Positions 25,410 to 33,169 of a stretch of DNA of 36,536 bases are shown here, piece by piece. The notes beneath the pieces were generated by a model. It was not told the origin of the DNA. It was given only the letters and a program-made list of their open reading frames with translations, and searched no databases. Source of the stretch: Prevotella sp. Lineage in GTDB: Bacteria; Bacteroidota; Bacteroidia; Bacteroidales; Bacteroidaceae. Numbering within the stretch: position 1 is the first letter of the stretch; every line of letters starts with the position of its first letter. The translations under genes and the position numbers were made by a program. The stretch covers positions 1 through 36,536 of the forward strand of contig JALFNY010000064.1 in NCBI GenBank assembly GCA_022774105.1, written 5' to 3'.

Positions 25410-25435
25410 TGCGTTGGAATAGTTGATACGTAGTG

Positions 25436-25443
25436 CAAAAGTA
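25436..25443 (-). promoter_or_regulatory. -7 box of the beta-helix gene
   Basis: Minus-strand TACTTTTG fits TAnnTTTG, 27 nt before the start codon. The -33 element is only a partial match (CTTG, 20 nt upstream). It is divergent to the promoter at 25503-25533. Confidence 0.5.
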
Positions 25444-25502
25444 CGGTTTTATTCTCAATCATACAAGAGAATGATTATTTTTCTATAAGAATCTTAAATT
25501 AT

Positions 25503-25533
25503 TTTGCAAACATAACTATTCTTCATAACTTTG
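25503..25533 (+). promoter_or_regulatory. Promoter of the DUF3298 lipoprotein gene
   Basis: TTTG (25503-25506), 19-nt spacer, TAACTTTG (25526-25533), an exact Bacteroidota promoter. The start codon is 48 nt downstream. Confidence 0.75.
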
Positions 25534-25580
25534 TACACGGATATAGCATATTATCGTAAAACCCATAAAACCATCTCATT

Positions 25581-26519
25581 ATGAAACCATTTTACCTTTT
25601 CCTTGCTATGGCTGTCAGCGCTGTCGCTTCGTGTGGCAATAAGAAGGCTACAGACGTGTCTGGCACTGTCAGCGACTCTCTTACTGTTACTGACAGCGTC
25701 ACCGTGGAGGCTGCTCCAACAGCCCTTGTCACCACTAAGAGCGAATACAAGAAGCAGGACAAATACTGCGAGGTGAGCCTTGAAGTGGAATGGCCAGAAG
25801 GCAACGATATAGTGACTGCCGCCATAAGAAAGGACCTGCTGAAACGCATTGACAGTTACCTTGCCCTTGAAGGTAACACAAGGTGCTTTGCTGCATACAA
25901 GAAGGGCGATGCTGCCTTGCAGGAAGCGGTGACATACTACGGCACACAGACGTTCAAACTGCTTTCTGAATCGTCAGCAGAAAATCATGAAATAAGGATT
26001 GAAACCGCCAGAGAAATTGCTGAGGAACAGGGAGAAGAGCCTGAGATACCAGAGATAGCGAGGTTCAGCATAGACTTAGATGTGGATAAAGAGTATGATA
26101 CCGAGCGATACTGCGTGTTCAGCATAGAGAAATATCAATATAGCGGTGGTGCACACGGAATGACCTCTTGCAACGCTGGCACAACATACAACAAGGCTGA
26201 CGGCAAGGTGTTTGACAAGTTCCTTAAACCCTCGGCAGTAAAAGCCATGCAACCACTGATACGCAAAGGACTGGTGGAATACTTCTCTGAACAGGACCCC
26301 AACGTTACTAACGCCACACTGAACGATATGTTACAGATTGAGGGTAATACCATTCCGCTCCCCATTGACACGCCTTATCCCTCAGAGGAAGGACTGGTAT
26401 TCTGTTACGCACATTATGAAATAGCCTGTTATGCGGCAGGAAGACCAACCTTCTGCATACCTTACAACAAGGTGAAACCCTACCTCACGGCAGAGGCCGT
26501 GGCACTACTCGGACTGTAA
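25581..26519 (+). CDS. DUF3298/RsiV-like lipoprotein
   Basis: A 312-residue lipoprotein: signal peptide ending VASCGN (Cys18), a Ser/Thr/Val-rich linker, then the DUF4163-DUF3298 arrangement. It shows 'EYKKQDKYCEVSLEVEWPEG' strands, the family hallmark YSGGAHGMTSCN in the middle, and a C-terminal 'LPIDTPYPSEEGLVFCYAHYEIACYAAGRPTFCIPY' block, which in this family reads 'l..n..f......l.f.Y..YEi.pya.G...i.ip'. The domain is also found in the anti-sigma factor RsiV, where it binds lysozyme. A lysozyme-type or other ligand-binding role here would be speculative. It has its own promoter. Confidence 0.82.
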   Translation: MKPFYLFLAMAVSAVASCGNKKATDVSGTVSDSLTVTDSVTVEAAPTALVTTKSEYKKQDKYCEVSLEVEWPEGNDIVTAAIRKDLLKRIDSYLALEGNTRCFAAYKKGDAALQEAVTYYGTQTFKLLSESSAENHEIRIETAREIAEEQGEEPEIPEIARFSIDLDVDKEYDTERYCVFSIEKYQYSGGAHGMTSCNAGTTYNKADGKVFDKFLKPSAVKAMQPLIRKGLVEYFSEQDPNVTNATLNDMLQIEGNTIPLPIDTPYPSEEGLVFCYAHYEIACYAAGRPTFCIPYNKVKPYLTAEAVALLGL

Positions 26520-26646
26520 AGTGGGAATAGTTGTAAGGTAACTGTTATGATATTACCACCGTTATTTGGTTGTTTTGTCGTTCATTGACGAACGTTCCAT
26601 GAGTAAAAAAAACGTCAATACGGCGTGGATTATTTTTAATACATCG

Positions 26647-26734
26647 GCAATCAGGGGCTAATCACATCGTAATCAGGTGCTGATTACATTGCAATAAGGT
26701 ACTGATTACAGCGTGACTTGGTGCTGATTACACA
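26647..26734. repeat. 22-bp tandem repeat array 4
   Basis: Four 22-bp units start at 26647, 26669, 26691 and 26713. The best unit is GTAATCAGGTGCTGATTACA; the others carry one to five changes each (GGGGCTAATCACA, GGTACTGATTACA, GGTGCTGATTACA). It lies downstream of the DUF3298 gene and is followed without a gap by the hairpin at 26735-26775. Confidence 0.85.
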
Positions 26735-26880
26735 CGGGAATACTGCTGAAAAGATTATGACCAGCGGTATTCCCGTTATTATGTTGACACGGTTTGCGAC
26801 CAGAGAGGTCGCAGTAGTGGCAAAAAAACAGTATGCACTACGCTGTGAGCAAGAGCAACATAAGGGGCCACCACTGCACC
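26735..26880. other. Hairpin-rich intergenic segment upstream of rnpB
   Basis: Three inverted repeats are packed here: a 14-bp stem 26735-26748 with 26762-26775 (CGGGAATAC...GTATTCCCG, one wobble), a 6-bp GCGACC/GGTCGC hairpin at 26796-26812, and an 11-nt pair 26811-26821 with 26867-26877 (one mismatch). No convincing gene is present on either strand. It might encode a structured RNA or hold terminators for the DUF3298 gene. Confidence 0.45.
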
Positions 26881-26924
26881 ATACAGCAAAAGTAAAGGGC
26901 AAATAAAGGAAAAAGAGACAAAAG

Positions 26925-26956
26925 TTTGGCTCGGTAAGTTTTTTTTATTACTTTTG
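26925..26956 (+). promoter_or_regulatory. Promoter of rnpB
   Basis: TTTG (26925-26928), 20-nt spacer, TACTTTTG (26949-26956), directly before the 5' end of RNase P RNA. Confidence 0.75.
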
Positions 26957-26964
26957 CAAAGAAT

Positions 26965-27380
26965 TAGGACGGCAGTGTCCCGGCTCTATCGCTGGCATCG
27001 CAACAGGTGCGAGAGGAAAGTCCGGGCAGCACAGGGTGCTCCACTTGCGAAACTACAAGCTACTGGCGACAGTAGGTGTAAGGCAGAAGAAAACAACCGC
27101 CTCCCGCAATGGAGGCAAGGGTGAGAAGGTGGTGTAAGAGACCACCAGCCGGCCGGTGACGGACGGGCTGTGCCTGCTGGAGGCTGCAAGTTCAAGTAAA
27201 CCATCGTCATGACAGGGCTACCCGCCCGACAGGTTACACCTCACGATGGAGGGTAGAACGCTAAGCCGAAAGGCTAAACCCGCATGGTGACATACGGGGT
27301 AGATAAATGATAGGGCACCCCATACACCACAAAAGGGGTATGGGGACACAGAACCCGGCTTATAGGGGCACTGCCTTCCT
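26965..27380 (+). ncRNA. rnpB: RNase P RNA (class A)
   Basis: The catalytic RNA of RNase P, which matures tRNA 5' ends. Universal conserved pieces are present: GAGGAAAGTCCGGGC (27013-27027) and the 3' ACAGAACCCGGCTTATAGG (27348-27366), which pair to form P4. The 5' GGCAGTG (26971-26977) pairs with CACTGCC (27369-27375) as helix P1. The length of about 415 nt is normal for Bacteroidota. A promoter is immediately upstream, and the P1 helix followed by a T-run (27381-27392) serves as terminator region. The ends are estimates within a few bases. Confidence 0.96.
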
Positions 27381-27392
27381 TTTTCTTTTTTT
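27381..27392 (+). terminator. T-run after RNase P RNA, flush with the next start codon
   Basis: TTTTCTTTTTTT follows the P1 helix and ends one base before the ATG at 27393. It probably contributes to ending or pausing rnpB transcription. Confidence 0.5.
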
Positions 27393-28538
27393 ATGCCAAT
27401 GAGAATAAAAGACCTGACAACCACCTCCAAACTGTTCTTTCAGGCTCTATGGGCCGACATCTCACAGAAACGGGTCCTCGACACGGCAAGCAGCCTCACA
27501 TACTCTTCACTGCTTGCAATAGTGCCGATAATGGCGGTAGTATTTGCAATAGCAAGGGGATTCGGATACTCCATATACATAGAAAAATGGTTCACAAACA
27601 CACTGGCCTCACAACCAGAAGTGGCTGAAATACTGATAGATTTTGTAAACTCATACCTGAGACACACACAGAAAGGCGTGTTCCTCGGCATTGGATTACT
27701 ATTCATGTTGTGGACAGTACTGATGCTTATATCAAACATAGAGAAAGCATTTAACGACATCTGGCAGGTAAAACGACAACGCAGCATATTCCGCACCATC
27801 ACGGACTACATGGCACTACTGTTCCTTATACCAATAGTAATAGTGGTGAGCACAGGTCTGTCAATATGGGTGGCAGCAATAAACCACCAGTTACACGACA
27901 TTATTGTAATAGGACCGATGATGGCACTGCTGCTGGAACTGTCGCCATACGTCATACTCTCCACCGCATTCACCGCCCTTTACCTCTTCATGCCCAACAC
28001 AAAAGTGAAACTGAGGTCAGCAATTATACCGGGAGTTATAGCCGGTGTGTCAATGCAACTGTTCCAACTGGTGTATATAAACTCACAAATATGGATTTCA
28101 AGCTATAACGCCATATACGGTTCTTTCGCCATTTTACCTTTCTTTCTGCTGTGGATGCAGACATCATGGATAATATGTCTCGTTGGCGCAGAGATATCAT
28201 ACTGCCGACAAAACGCCGAGGACTTTCTGTGCCTAAGACCTCAGAAACCCAGTTTTAACTCACGTGTGGAGGTGTCATGGCGCATAATGACACAGGTAGA
28301 AGAACGCTTCAGGGTGGGAGAAGAGGCCCCGACGGCCATGGAAATAAAAAAACGCACAGGCCTACCCATGCGTTATATAAATACCTTGTTATATGACTTG
28401 CAACGCATACACTTCCTTGCAGAAGTGGTACACGATGAGAAAGGCGAAACTGCACAGTATCTTCCTGCGGAAGACATGAGAAACCTTACAAGGGAAGTGC
28501 TGGTGGAACGCCTCGCAGATTTGGGAGAAAAACTGTAA
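27393..28538 (+). CDS. YihY/BrkB-family inner-membrane protein
   Basis: A 381-residue protein. About six hydrophobic helices lie between residues 30 and 270, with the family motif 'ASSLTYSSLLAIVPIMAVVFAIARGFG' at the start and 'SYNAIYGSFAILPFFLLWMQTSWIICLVGAEISY' near the end of the membrane part. This is the YihY superfamily, once misnamed RNase BN. The C-terminal 100 residues form a soluble extension that reads like a winged helix ('PTAMEIKKRTGLPMRYINTLLYDLQRIHFLAEV'), seen in Bacteroidetes members. The start at 27393 or the ATG at 27399 leaves no room for a promoter after rnpB, so its transcript must begin inside or before rnpB. Confidence 0.88.
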   Translation: MPMRIKDLTTTSKLFFQALWADISQKRVLDTASSLTYSSLLAIVPIMAVVFAIARGFGYSIYIEKWFTNTLASQPEVAEILIDFVNSYLRHTQKGVFLGIGLLFMLWTVLMLISNIEKAFNDIWQVKRQRSIFRTITDYMALLFLIPIVIVVSTGLSIWVAAINHQLHDIIVIGPMMALLLELSPYVILSTAFTALYLFMPNTKVKLRSAIIPGVIAGVSMQLFQLVYINSQIWISSYNAIYGSFAILPFFLLWMQTSWIICLVGAEISYCRQNAEDFLCLRPQKPSFNSRVEVSWRIMTQVEERFRVGEEAPTAMEIKKRTGLPMRYINTLLYDLQRIHFLAEVVHDEKGETAQYLPAEDMRNLTREVLVERLADLGEKL

Positions 28539-28542
28539 GAAC

Positions 28543-29328
28543 TTAATACATTCTGCCGACAACACGATAAACTAAAGAAGCAGGAAGCAACTTGTTCAAG
28601 AAGAGAAACAGATGATACACAGCCCCCACCGTGCCAAAAGCACTGGGACGTGAGGCCTCTGCCATGGAGAAAAGTTTACGCGCCATGCGCTCAGGGGATA
28701 TGCCATTACGCTCGTCACGCTCCATAGTTCTGACAGCCTTATCCATATTTTTATATACGTCAGAACCTATATCACTCTTACAACGTGCATCGGTAAAACC
28801 GGTCTTTACATCACCTGGCAAGAGACAACTGACACTTATGCCAAACGGACGGACCTCATTGCGCAAGGCCATAGCAAGTCCATTGACAGCAAATTTAGAC
28901 GCGGAATAGAACGGCTGGAACGGTATAGAGAACACAGCAGCCAGACTGCTGACAAAGATTATACGCCCCGCCCGTGCCTGACGCATATAGGGCAGCACGG
29001 CCTGAGTGATATTCACCGCACCAAAAAAATTGACCTCCATCTGGCGGTGAGCCTCATCAGAAGCGGTAAACTCCACCGGACCGGAGATGCCCATGCCCGC
29101 ATTGCTTATCATTACGTCTATATGGCCAGCCTCTTCAATAACCCTTGACGCTGCCATACGACAGTCATCAGAACGTGTAACGTCACAGTCAATGTGGGTT
29201 ATGCCATCAACGTCAGAACCATGACGTGACAGTTCATAGACCTTATAGCCACGAGTAGCAAAAAAAATAGCCGTGGCACGCCCGATACCGGAACTTCCAC
29301 CGGTGATAATCAGTGTCTTTTTACTCAT
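28543..29328 (-). CDS. Short-chain dehydrogenase/reductase
   Basis: A 261-residue classical SDR: cofactor loop GGSSGIG (10-16), NAG at 76-78, catalytic Ser127/128 in IIFVSSLAA, and Tyr141-x3-Lys145 in YSASK. The C terminus (VYHLFLFLNKLLPASLVYRVVGRMY) is hydrophobic, as in membrane-associated SDRs acting on lipid or sterol-like substrates. The substrate cannot be told. It converges with the YihY gene: the stops are only 4 bp apart. It is 9 bp downstream of a membrane-protein gene on the same strand. Confidence 0.9.
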   Translation of the reverse strand: MSKKTLIITGGSSGIGRATAIFFATRGYKVYELSRHGSDVDGITHIDCDVTRSDDCRMAASRVIEEAGHIDVMISNAGMGISGPVEFTASDEAHRQMEVNFFGAVNITQAVLPYMRQARAGRIIFVSSLAAVFSIPFQPFYSASKFAVNGLAMALRNEVRPFGISVSCLLPGDVKTGFTDARCKSDIGSDVYKNMDKAVRTMERDERNGISPERMARKLFSMAEASRPSAFGTVGAVYHLFLFLNKLLPASLVYRVVGRMY

Positions 29329-29337
29329 CAGATGTAG

Positions 29338-30489
29338 TTATTTCCTACTTTTATAATAATAATACCAGTAACTGCCGAAGTATGTTTTACGGGTTGCCGC
29401 ATCACGAAGGACGGGTGATTTCTGCGACCGCATGACGGCAAGAAAGTCAGCATAGTCTGCCACAAGAGACTGAGACATAAGCGTATCCCTCACCTTATAT
29501 TTCTCACAATACAGCACATAGGCCTCTGCATAGTGAGTGGGCAAAGAGTCACCAATAGCATAATAATGCGGAAGCGCATTGACAAACGAAGGCAAATCAC
29601 GCTCAAGCAGATAGGAACAGAGCAGATAATCCTTAGCAGCAGGATTGACAGTGCCGCGTCGCAACTCACGCTCAAGAAAAGTAACAAATGGTTCTGACGC
29701 GTCTCTGGGTACTACTCCTATGGTTTTCCATAACAAACGGTCGTCACCCAAGAGAAAAATGACAGACTGGTCAGGCTGAGGCGCAAGGGAACTGGCACCT
29801 CCCGTCACGTCATAAGCAAAGAGACGGTTACCAAGGTTGCCTGTGTTTGCAAGGGCAAGGGCACGGAGCATAGTGAGGGAAGAGTCGTTATCATACTGAG
29901 GGAAACCTGTATCAAGAGCCTTATCCCATTGTCCCTCACGACAAAGACGCTCCACCGCAAGACGTGTATGGAGTGTACGGTCAGTGTTACCCATTGAATA
30001 GGTAAGAATCATCATACATACTAACAGCAGAACATTGGTCCACCACGGGTGTGAAAGGAAAGAAGTGCCACGCAATGGAGTAAAGAATGCCTGATAATGC
30101 CTTATCTGCCGCACTACAAAAAAGTACGCCACGAAAAGTAACGGTGATACTACGAGCCACGAAAAAGATGTGTAAACACTGCCACCAGATACTCTTACCG
30201 CCGTCAACAAGCCGAGAAGCAGGAACGAAGGGAAGAACACCAACGAGAAAACACGTTGTGGTAAGCGCGTGAACATACCGACAAGGAACGCTATAAGCGA
30301 GAGAATCAGCGTAATTATAGCAACTCCTACCTCTCTATGATAGTGCGTCTGCCCCTTTGCCCACACATTCTGCGTCATGGCAAGAAGATCACCCTGAAAC
30401 GTGAAGACGTATGAAACGATGAAAATTACAAAAATGATAGCACACACTACTCGTACAGTAGTGGTGCTATCTTTAGACCTATTTATCAT
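29338..30489 (-). CDS. Membrane protein with soluble C-terminal domain (DUF6057-like)
   Basis: A 383-residue protein with five likely transmembrane helices in the first 170 residues (about 12-31, 52-73, 80-98, 108-126, 150-166). A helical soluble domain of about 210 residues follows, containing TPR-like pieces ('AVERLCREGQWDKALDTGFPQYD', 'LRALALANTGNLGNRLF'). It resembles the large Bacteroidales family I know as DUF6057, an assignment from memory. It lies 22 bp downstream of the branching enzyme gene and 9 bp upstream of the SDR gene. Function is unknown. Confidence 0.6.
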   Translation of the reverse strand: MINRSKDSTTTVRVVCAIIFVIFIVSYVFTFQGDLLAMTQNVWAKGQTHYHREVGVAIITLILSLIAFLVGMFTRLPQRVFSLVFFPSFLLLGLLTAVRVSGGSVYTSFSWLVVSPLLFVAYFFVVRQIRHYQAFFTPLRGTSFLSHPWWTNVLLLVCMMILTYSMGNTDRTLHTRLAVERLCREGQWDKALDTGFPQYDNDSSLTMLRALALANTGNLGNRLFAYDVTGGASSLAPQPDQSVIFLLGDDRLLWKTIGVVPRDASEPFVTFLERELRRGTVNPAAKDYLLCSYLLERDLPSFVNALPHYYAIGDSLPTHYAEAYVLYCEKYKVRDTLMSQSLVADYADFLAVMRSQKSPVLRDAATRKTYFGSYWYYYYKSRK

Positions 30490-30511
30490 TGCTATGATTT
30501 AATTTGAATGG

Positions 30512-32629
30512 TTAGTTCTTACGGAGTACCACAGCAGAACGCGCTGGCAGGTACAACTTCAACCACTCCTTCTTGTCTCCTACATACAAAGGATCGTAGT
30601 TGGTGAGGTGTATAACTGAATCATCAGCAAGACCATTGCCACCAAATTCAACGGCATCAGTGTTGAGAACAACGTCATACGAACCCGTAGGAACAAGGAA
30701 TCCATAGTCTGTAAAGGAACGTGTAGGTGAGAAGTTGAACACAAACACAAGGTCACCACGCATAAATGCCAGCACCTGATCACCGTCATTGTGCCATATT
30801 TCCTGCACTGGCGTCTTGTTAAAGTTCTTCTCGCTCTTAATAACTTCAAGCATCTTGCGGTCGAAATCGCCAAGGTAGTGATAGCAAAGTTCCTTGTTGT
30901 CAACAAGATTCCACTGCCTACGAGCGTACTTATAACTCCAACCATTACCCTCACGAGGGAAATCTATCCACTCAGGATGGCCAAACTCGTTGCCCATGAA
31001 GTTGAGATAACCTCCATTTATGCTTGCAGCCGTGACAAGCCTTATCATCTTATGCAGCGCAATACCTCTATGAACGACACCGTTTTCGTCGCCTTTTTTG
31101 AAGTGCCAGTACATATCTGCGTCTATAAGGCGGAATATAATGGTCTTGTCTCCGACCAAAGCCTGATCGTGACTCTCGCAATATGACACCGTCTTTTCAT
31201 CTGAACGACGGTTTTTCACTTCCCAAAAGATGCTTGAAGGCTTCCAGTCCTCATCGCGAACTTCCTTTATTGTCTTTATCCAGTAGTCCGGAATACCCAT
31301 TGCAAGACGGTAGTCAAAGCCGTAACCACCATCTTGGAACTTGGCGGCGAGGCCCGGCATACCTGACATATCCTCTGCTATCGTGATGGCATTCTTATTT
31401 ACTTCATGTATAACTTGGTTGGCAAGGGTGAGGTAACAGATAGCGTTGTCGTCCTGTCCTCCATTGAAATAGTCGCCATATCCACCAAAATCTACTCCGA
31501 GGCCATGGTTGTAATAGAGCATAGAGGTTACCCCGTCAAAGCGGAAACCATCAAAATGGAACTCCTCCAGCCAGTATTTGCAGTTTGAAAGGAGGAAGTG
31601 CATGACGTTATCTTTACCATAATCGAAACACAAACTGTCCCACTGGTTGTGCTCTCTGCGGTCACCGGGGTAGAAATATTGGTTTGGATCTCCCGCAAGG
31701 TTGCCCAATCCCTCGTTCTCGTTCTTCACGGCGTGAGAGTGAACAAGGTCCATTATCACCGCTATGCCGTTCTGATGAGCCGTGTCTATGAGTTCTTTCA
31801 ACTCCTCCGGGGTACCAAATCTGCTTGATGAAGCGAAGAAAGAACTGACATGATAGCCGAAGGAGCCGTAGTAAGGATGCTCTTGTATCGCCATAATCTG
31901 TATGCAGTTATATCCTGCTTTAATTACTCTCGGCAGCACATTTTCCTTAAACTCGGTGTATGTTCCTACCTTCTCGGCATCTTGTCCCATACCGATGTGG
32001 CACTCATATATGAGCAATGGTGCGGTATTTGGTTTAAAAGTCTTCTTCTTCCAGACGTAAGTTTTCTCTGGTTCCCACACCTGTGCAGAGAATAGTTTGG
32101 TGCTTTCGTCCTGCACAACGCGTCTCACCCATGCTGGTATGCGTTCTCCTTGCCCACCGTCCCACTTGACAAGCATCTTGTAAAGGTCTCCGTGTTTGAG
32201 AGCGGTCTTTGGCAGTTTTAGTTCCCAGTCCTGCCCGTTCTTACTGCGTTTCAGGGCAAATTTGGGGTTTTCCTGCCAGTTATTGAAGTCTCCGATGAGA
32301 TATATCTCAGTGGCATTTGGTGCCCATTCTCTAAACACCCAGCCTCCCTGCTTAGTGCGGTGTAACCCATAGTACATATAGCCTGATGCAAAGTCTGCCA
32401 GAGTACTCTTGCCATTGCCTGTCAAGTGGTCTATCATCCACTTTGCATGTTCATGCCTTCCCTTTATAGCGTCTTCGAATGGCTCCAGCCATGGGTCGTT
32501 CTTTACTATTCCTATATGCTGTGGCTGTGCGGTTTTTGTACATTTTCTCGCTGCACAAGTCCGCTTTGCTGTTGTGGTTTTCTTTGGTGTAGCAGTCTTT
32601 TTCGTTGTCGCTTTCTTTGTCTCTGCCAT
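30512..32629 (-). CDS. glgB: 1,4-alpha-glucan branching enzyme, eukaryote-type (GH13_8-like)
   Basis: A 705-residue glycogen branching enzyme that transfers alpha-1,4 glucan segments to alpha-1,6 positions. It has an N-terminal CBM48 module (about 80-180) and a GH13 barrel with nucleophile Asp365 (GFRFDGVTSMLYYNHG), acid Glu419 (TIAEDMSGMP) and Asp488 (CESHDQA), then an all-beta C-terminal domain. The 'FDGVTSMLY.NHG' block and overall layout resemble eukaryotic GBE1 (subfamily GH13_8) rather than the usual bacterial GH13_9 type. Residues 1-35 are an extra Lys/Thr/Ala-rich tail (MAETKKATTKKTATPKKTTT...) with no counterpart in the family. No other glycogen genes are in the window. Confidence 0.93.
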   Translation of the reverse strand: MAETKKATTKKTATPKKTTTAKRTCAARKCTKTAQPQHIGIVKNDPWLEPFEDAIKGRHEHAKWMIDHLTGNGKSTLADFASGYMYYGLHRTKQGGWVFREWAPNATEIYLIGDFNNWQENPKFALKRSKNGQDWELKLPKTALKHGDLYKMLVKWDGGQGERIPAWVRRVVQDESTKLFSAQVWEPEKTYVWKKKTFKPNTAPLLIYECHIGMGQDAEKVGTYTEFKENVLPRVIKAGYNCIQIMAIQEHPYYGSFGYHVSSFFASSSRFGTPEELKELIDTAHQNGIAVIMDLVHSHAVKNENEGLGNLAGDPNQYFYPGDRREHNQWDSLCFDYGKDNVMHFLLSNCKYWLEEFHFDGFRFDGVTSMLYYNHGLGVDFGGYGDYFNGGQDDNAICYLTLANQVIHEVNKNAITIAEDMSGMPGLAAKFQDGGYGFDYRLAMGIPDYWIKTIKEVRDEDWKPSSIFWEVKNRRSDEKTVSYCESHDQALVGDKTIIFRLIDADMYWHFKKGDENGVVHRGIALHKMIRLVTAASINGGYLNFMGNEFGHPEWIDFPREGNGWSYKYARRQWNLVDNKELCYHYLGDFDRKMLEVIKSEKNFNKTPVQEIWHNDGDQVLAFMRGDLVFVFNFSPTRSFTDYGFLVPTGSYDVVLNTDAVEFGGNGLADDSVIHLTNYDPLYVGDKKEWLKLYLPARSAVVLRKN

Positions 32630-32688
32630 TTTATTGTCTTTTGTTAGGTGGGTTGTTATGGTTTGTTTTGTCGGCAGTGCCGTTACGT

Positions 32689-33138
32689 TCAGGCCTTGAC
32701 CTTAAAGATTGCTTTCTTTATTTCCGGTGCGTTTGCTATGCAAGGTGCGTGTCCGTCCTGCGGGAAGAAGATGGCCATCATGCCTGGTCGGCAGGTGACA
32801 TAACTGCTTCCGGGCAGGTCAGGGTATTTTGTTATGTCTTTTTCTGCGTTATATGGTATGTCGTCTGGCATATCTTCGAGGGGCAGATAGCCGTATGTCT
32901 CTTCTTCATCGAGTGGTATCTGTATGTCTATCATCTCCTTATGTGTTTCCATAACAGCCTCATCGGGTGTCTTGCCTTTTGCTGTTGTTATGTTAACGAA
33001 AAGGTCTTTGCCTTTTATTATATGCTTTCCTGGTTCGAGTGTGAGAAGGTCATTCTCCTCGATGAACTTCACTACGTCAGCGAAAAGGGGATTCATACCA
33101 ACGTAAAGTTTTAGGTTTTCCAATGTGTCTATTACCAT
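32689..33138 (-). CDS. YhcH/YjgK/YiaL-family protein
   Basis: A 149-residue cupin-like protein of the YhcH/YjgK/YiaL (EbgC) family. It has the family pattern 'KGKDLFVNITTAKGKTPDEAVMETHKEMIDIQIPLDEEETYGY' and the metal-site-like 'GMMAIFFPQDGHAPC' near the end. Members act on sugars or sugar-derived metabolites, for example as anomerases in sialic-acid or galactoside use, and some influence biofilms. The substrate here is unknown. It lies between the MORN protein and the branching enzyme on the same strand, with gaps of about 30 and 60 bp, so cotranscription is plausible. Confidence 0.88.
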   Translation of the reverse strand: MVIDTLENLKLYVGMNPLFADVVKFIEENDLLTLEPGKHIIKGKDLFVNITTAKGKTPDEAVMETHKEMIDIQIPLDEEETYGYLPLEDMPDDIPYNAEKDITKYPDLPGSSYVTCRPGMMAIFFPQDGHAPCIANAPEIKKAIFKVKA

Positions 33139-33169
33139 AGTCCGTATTTTTTAGGGGTTATTGCTATTT

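Noticed and set aside
26718..26906. A 62-codon plus-strand ORF upstream of rnpB
   Set aside because: It starts in the repeat array and spans the hairpins; no family resemblance and no promoter placed for it.
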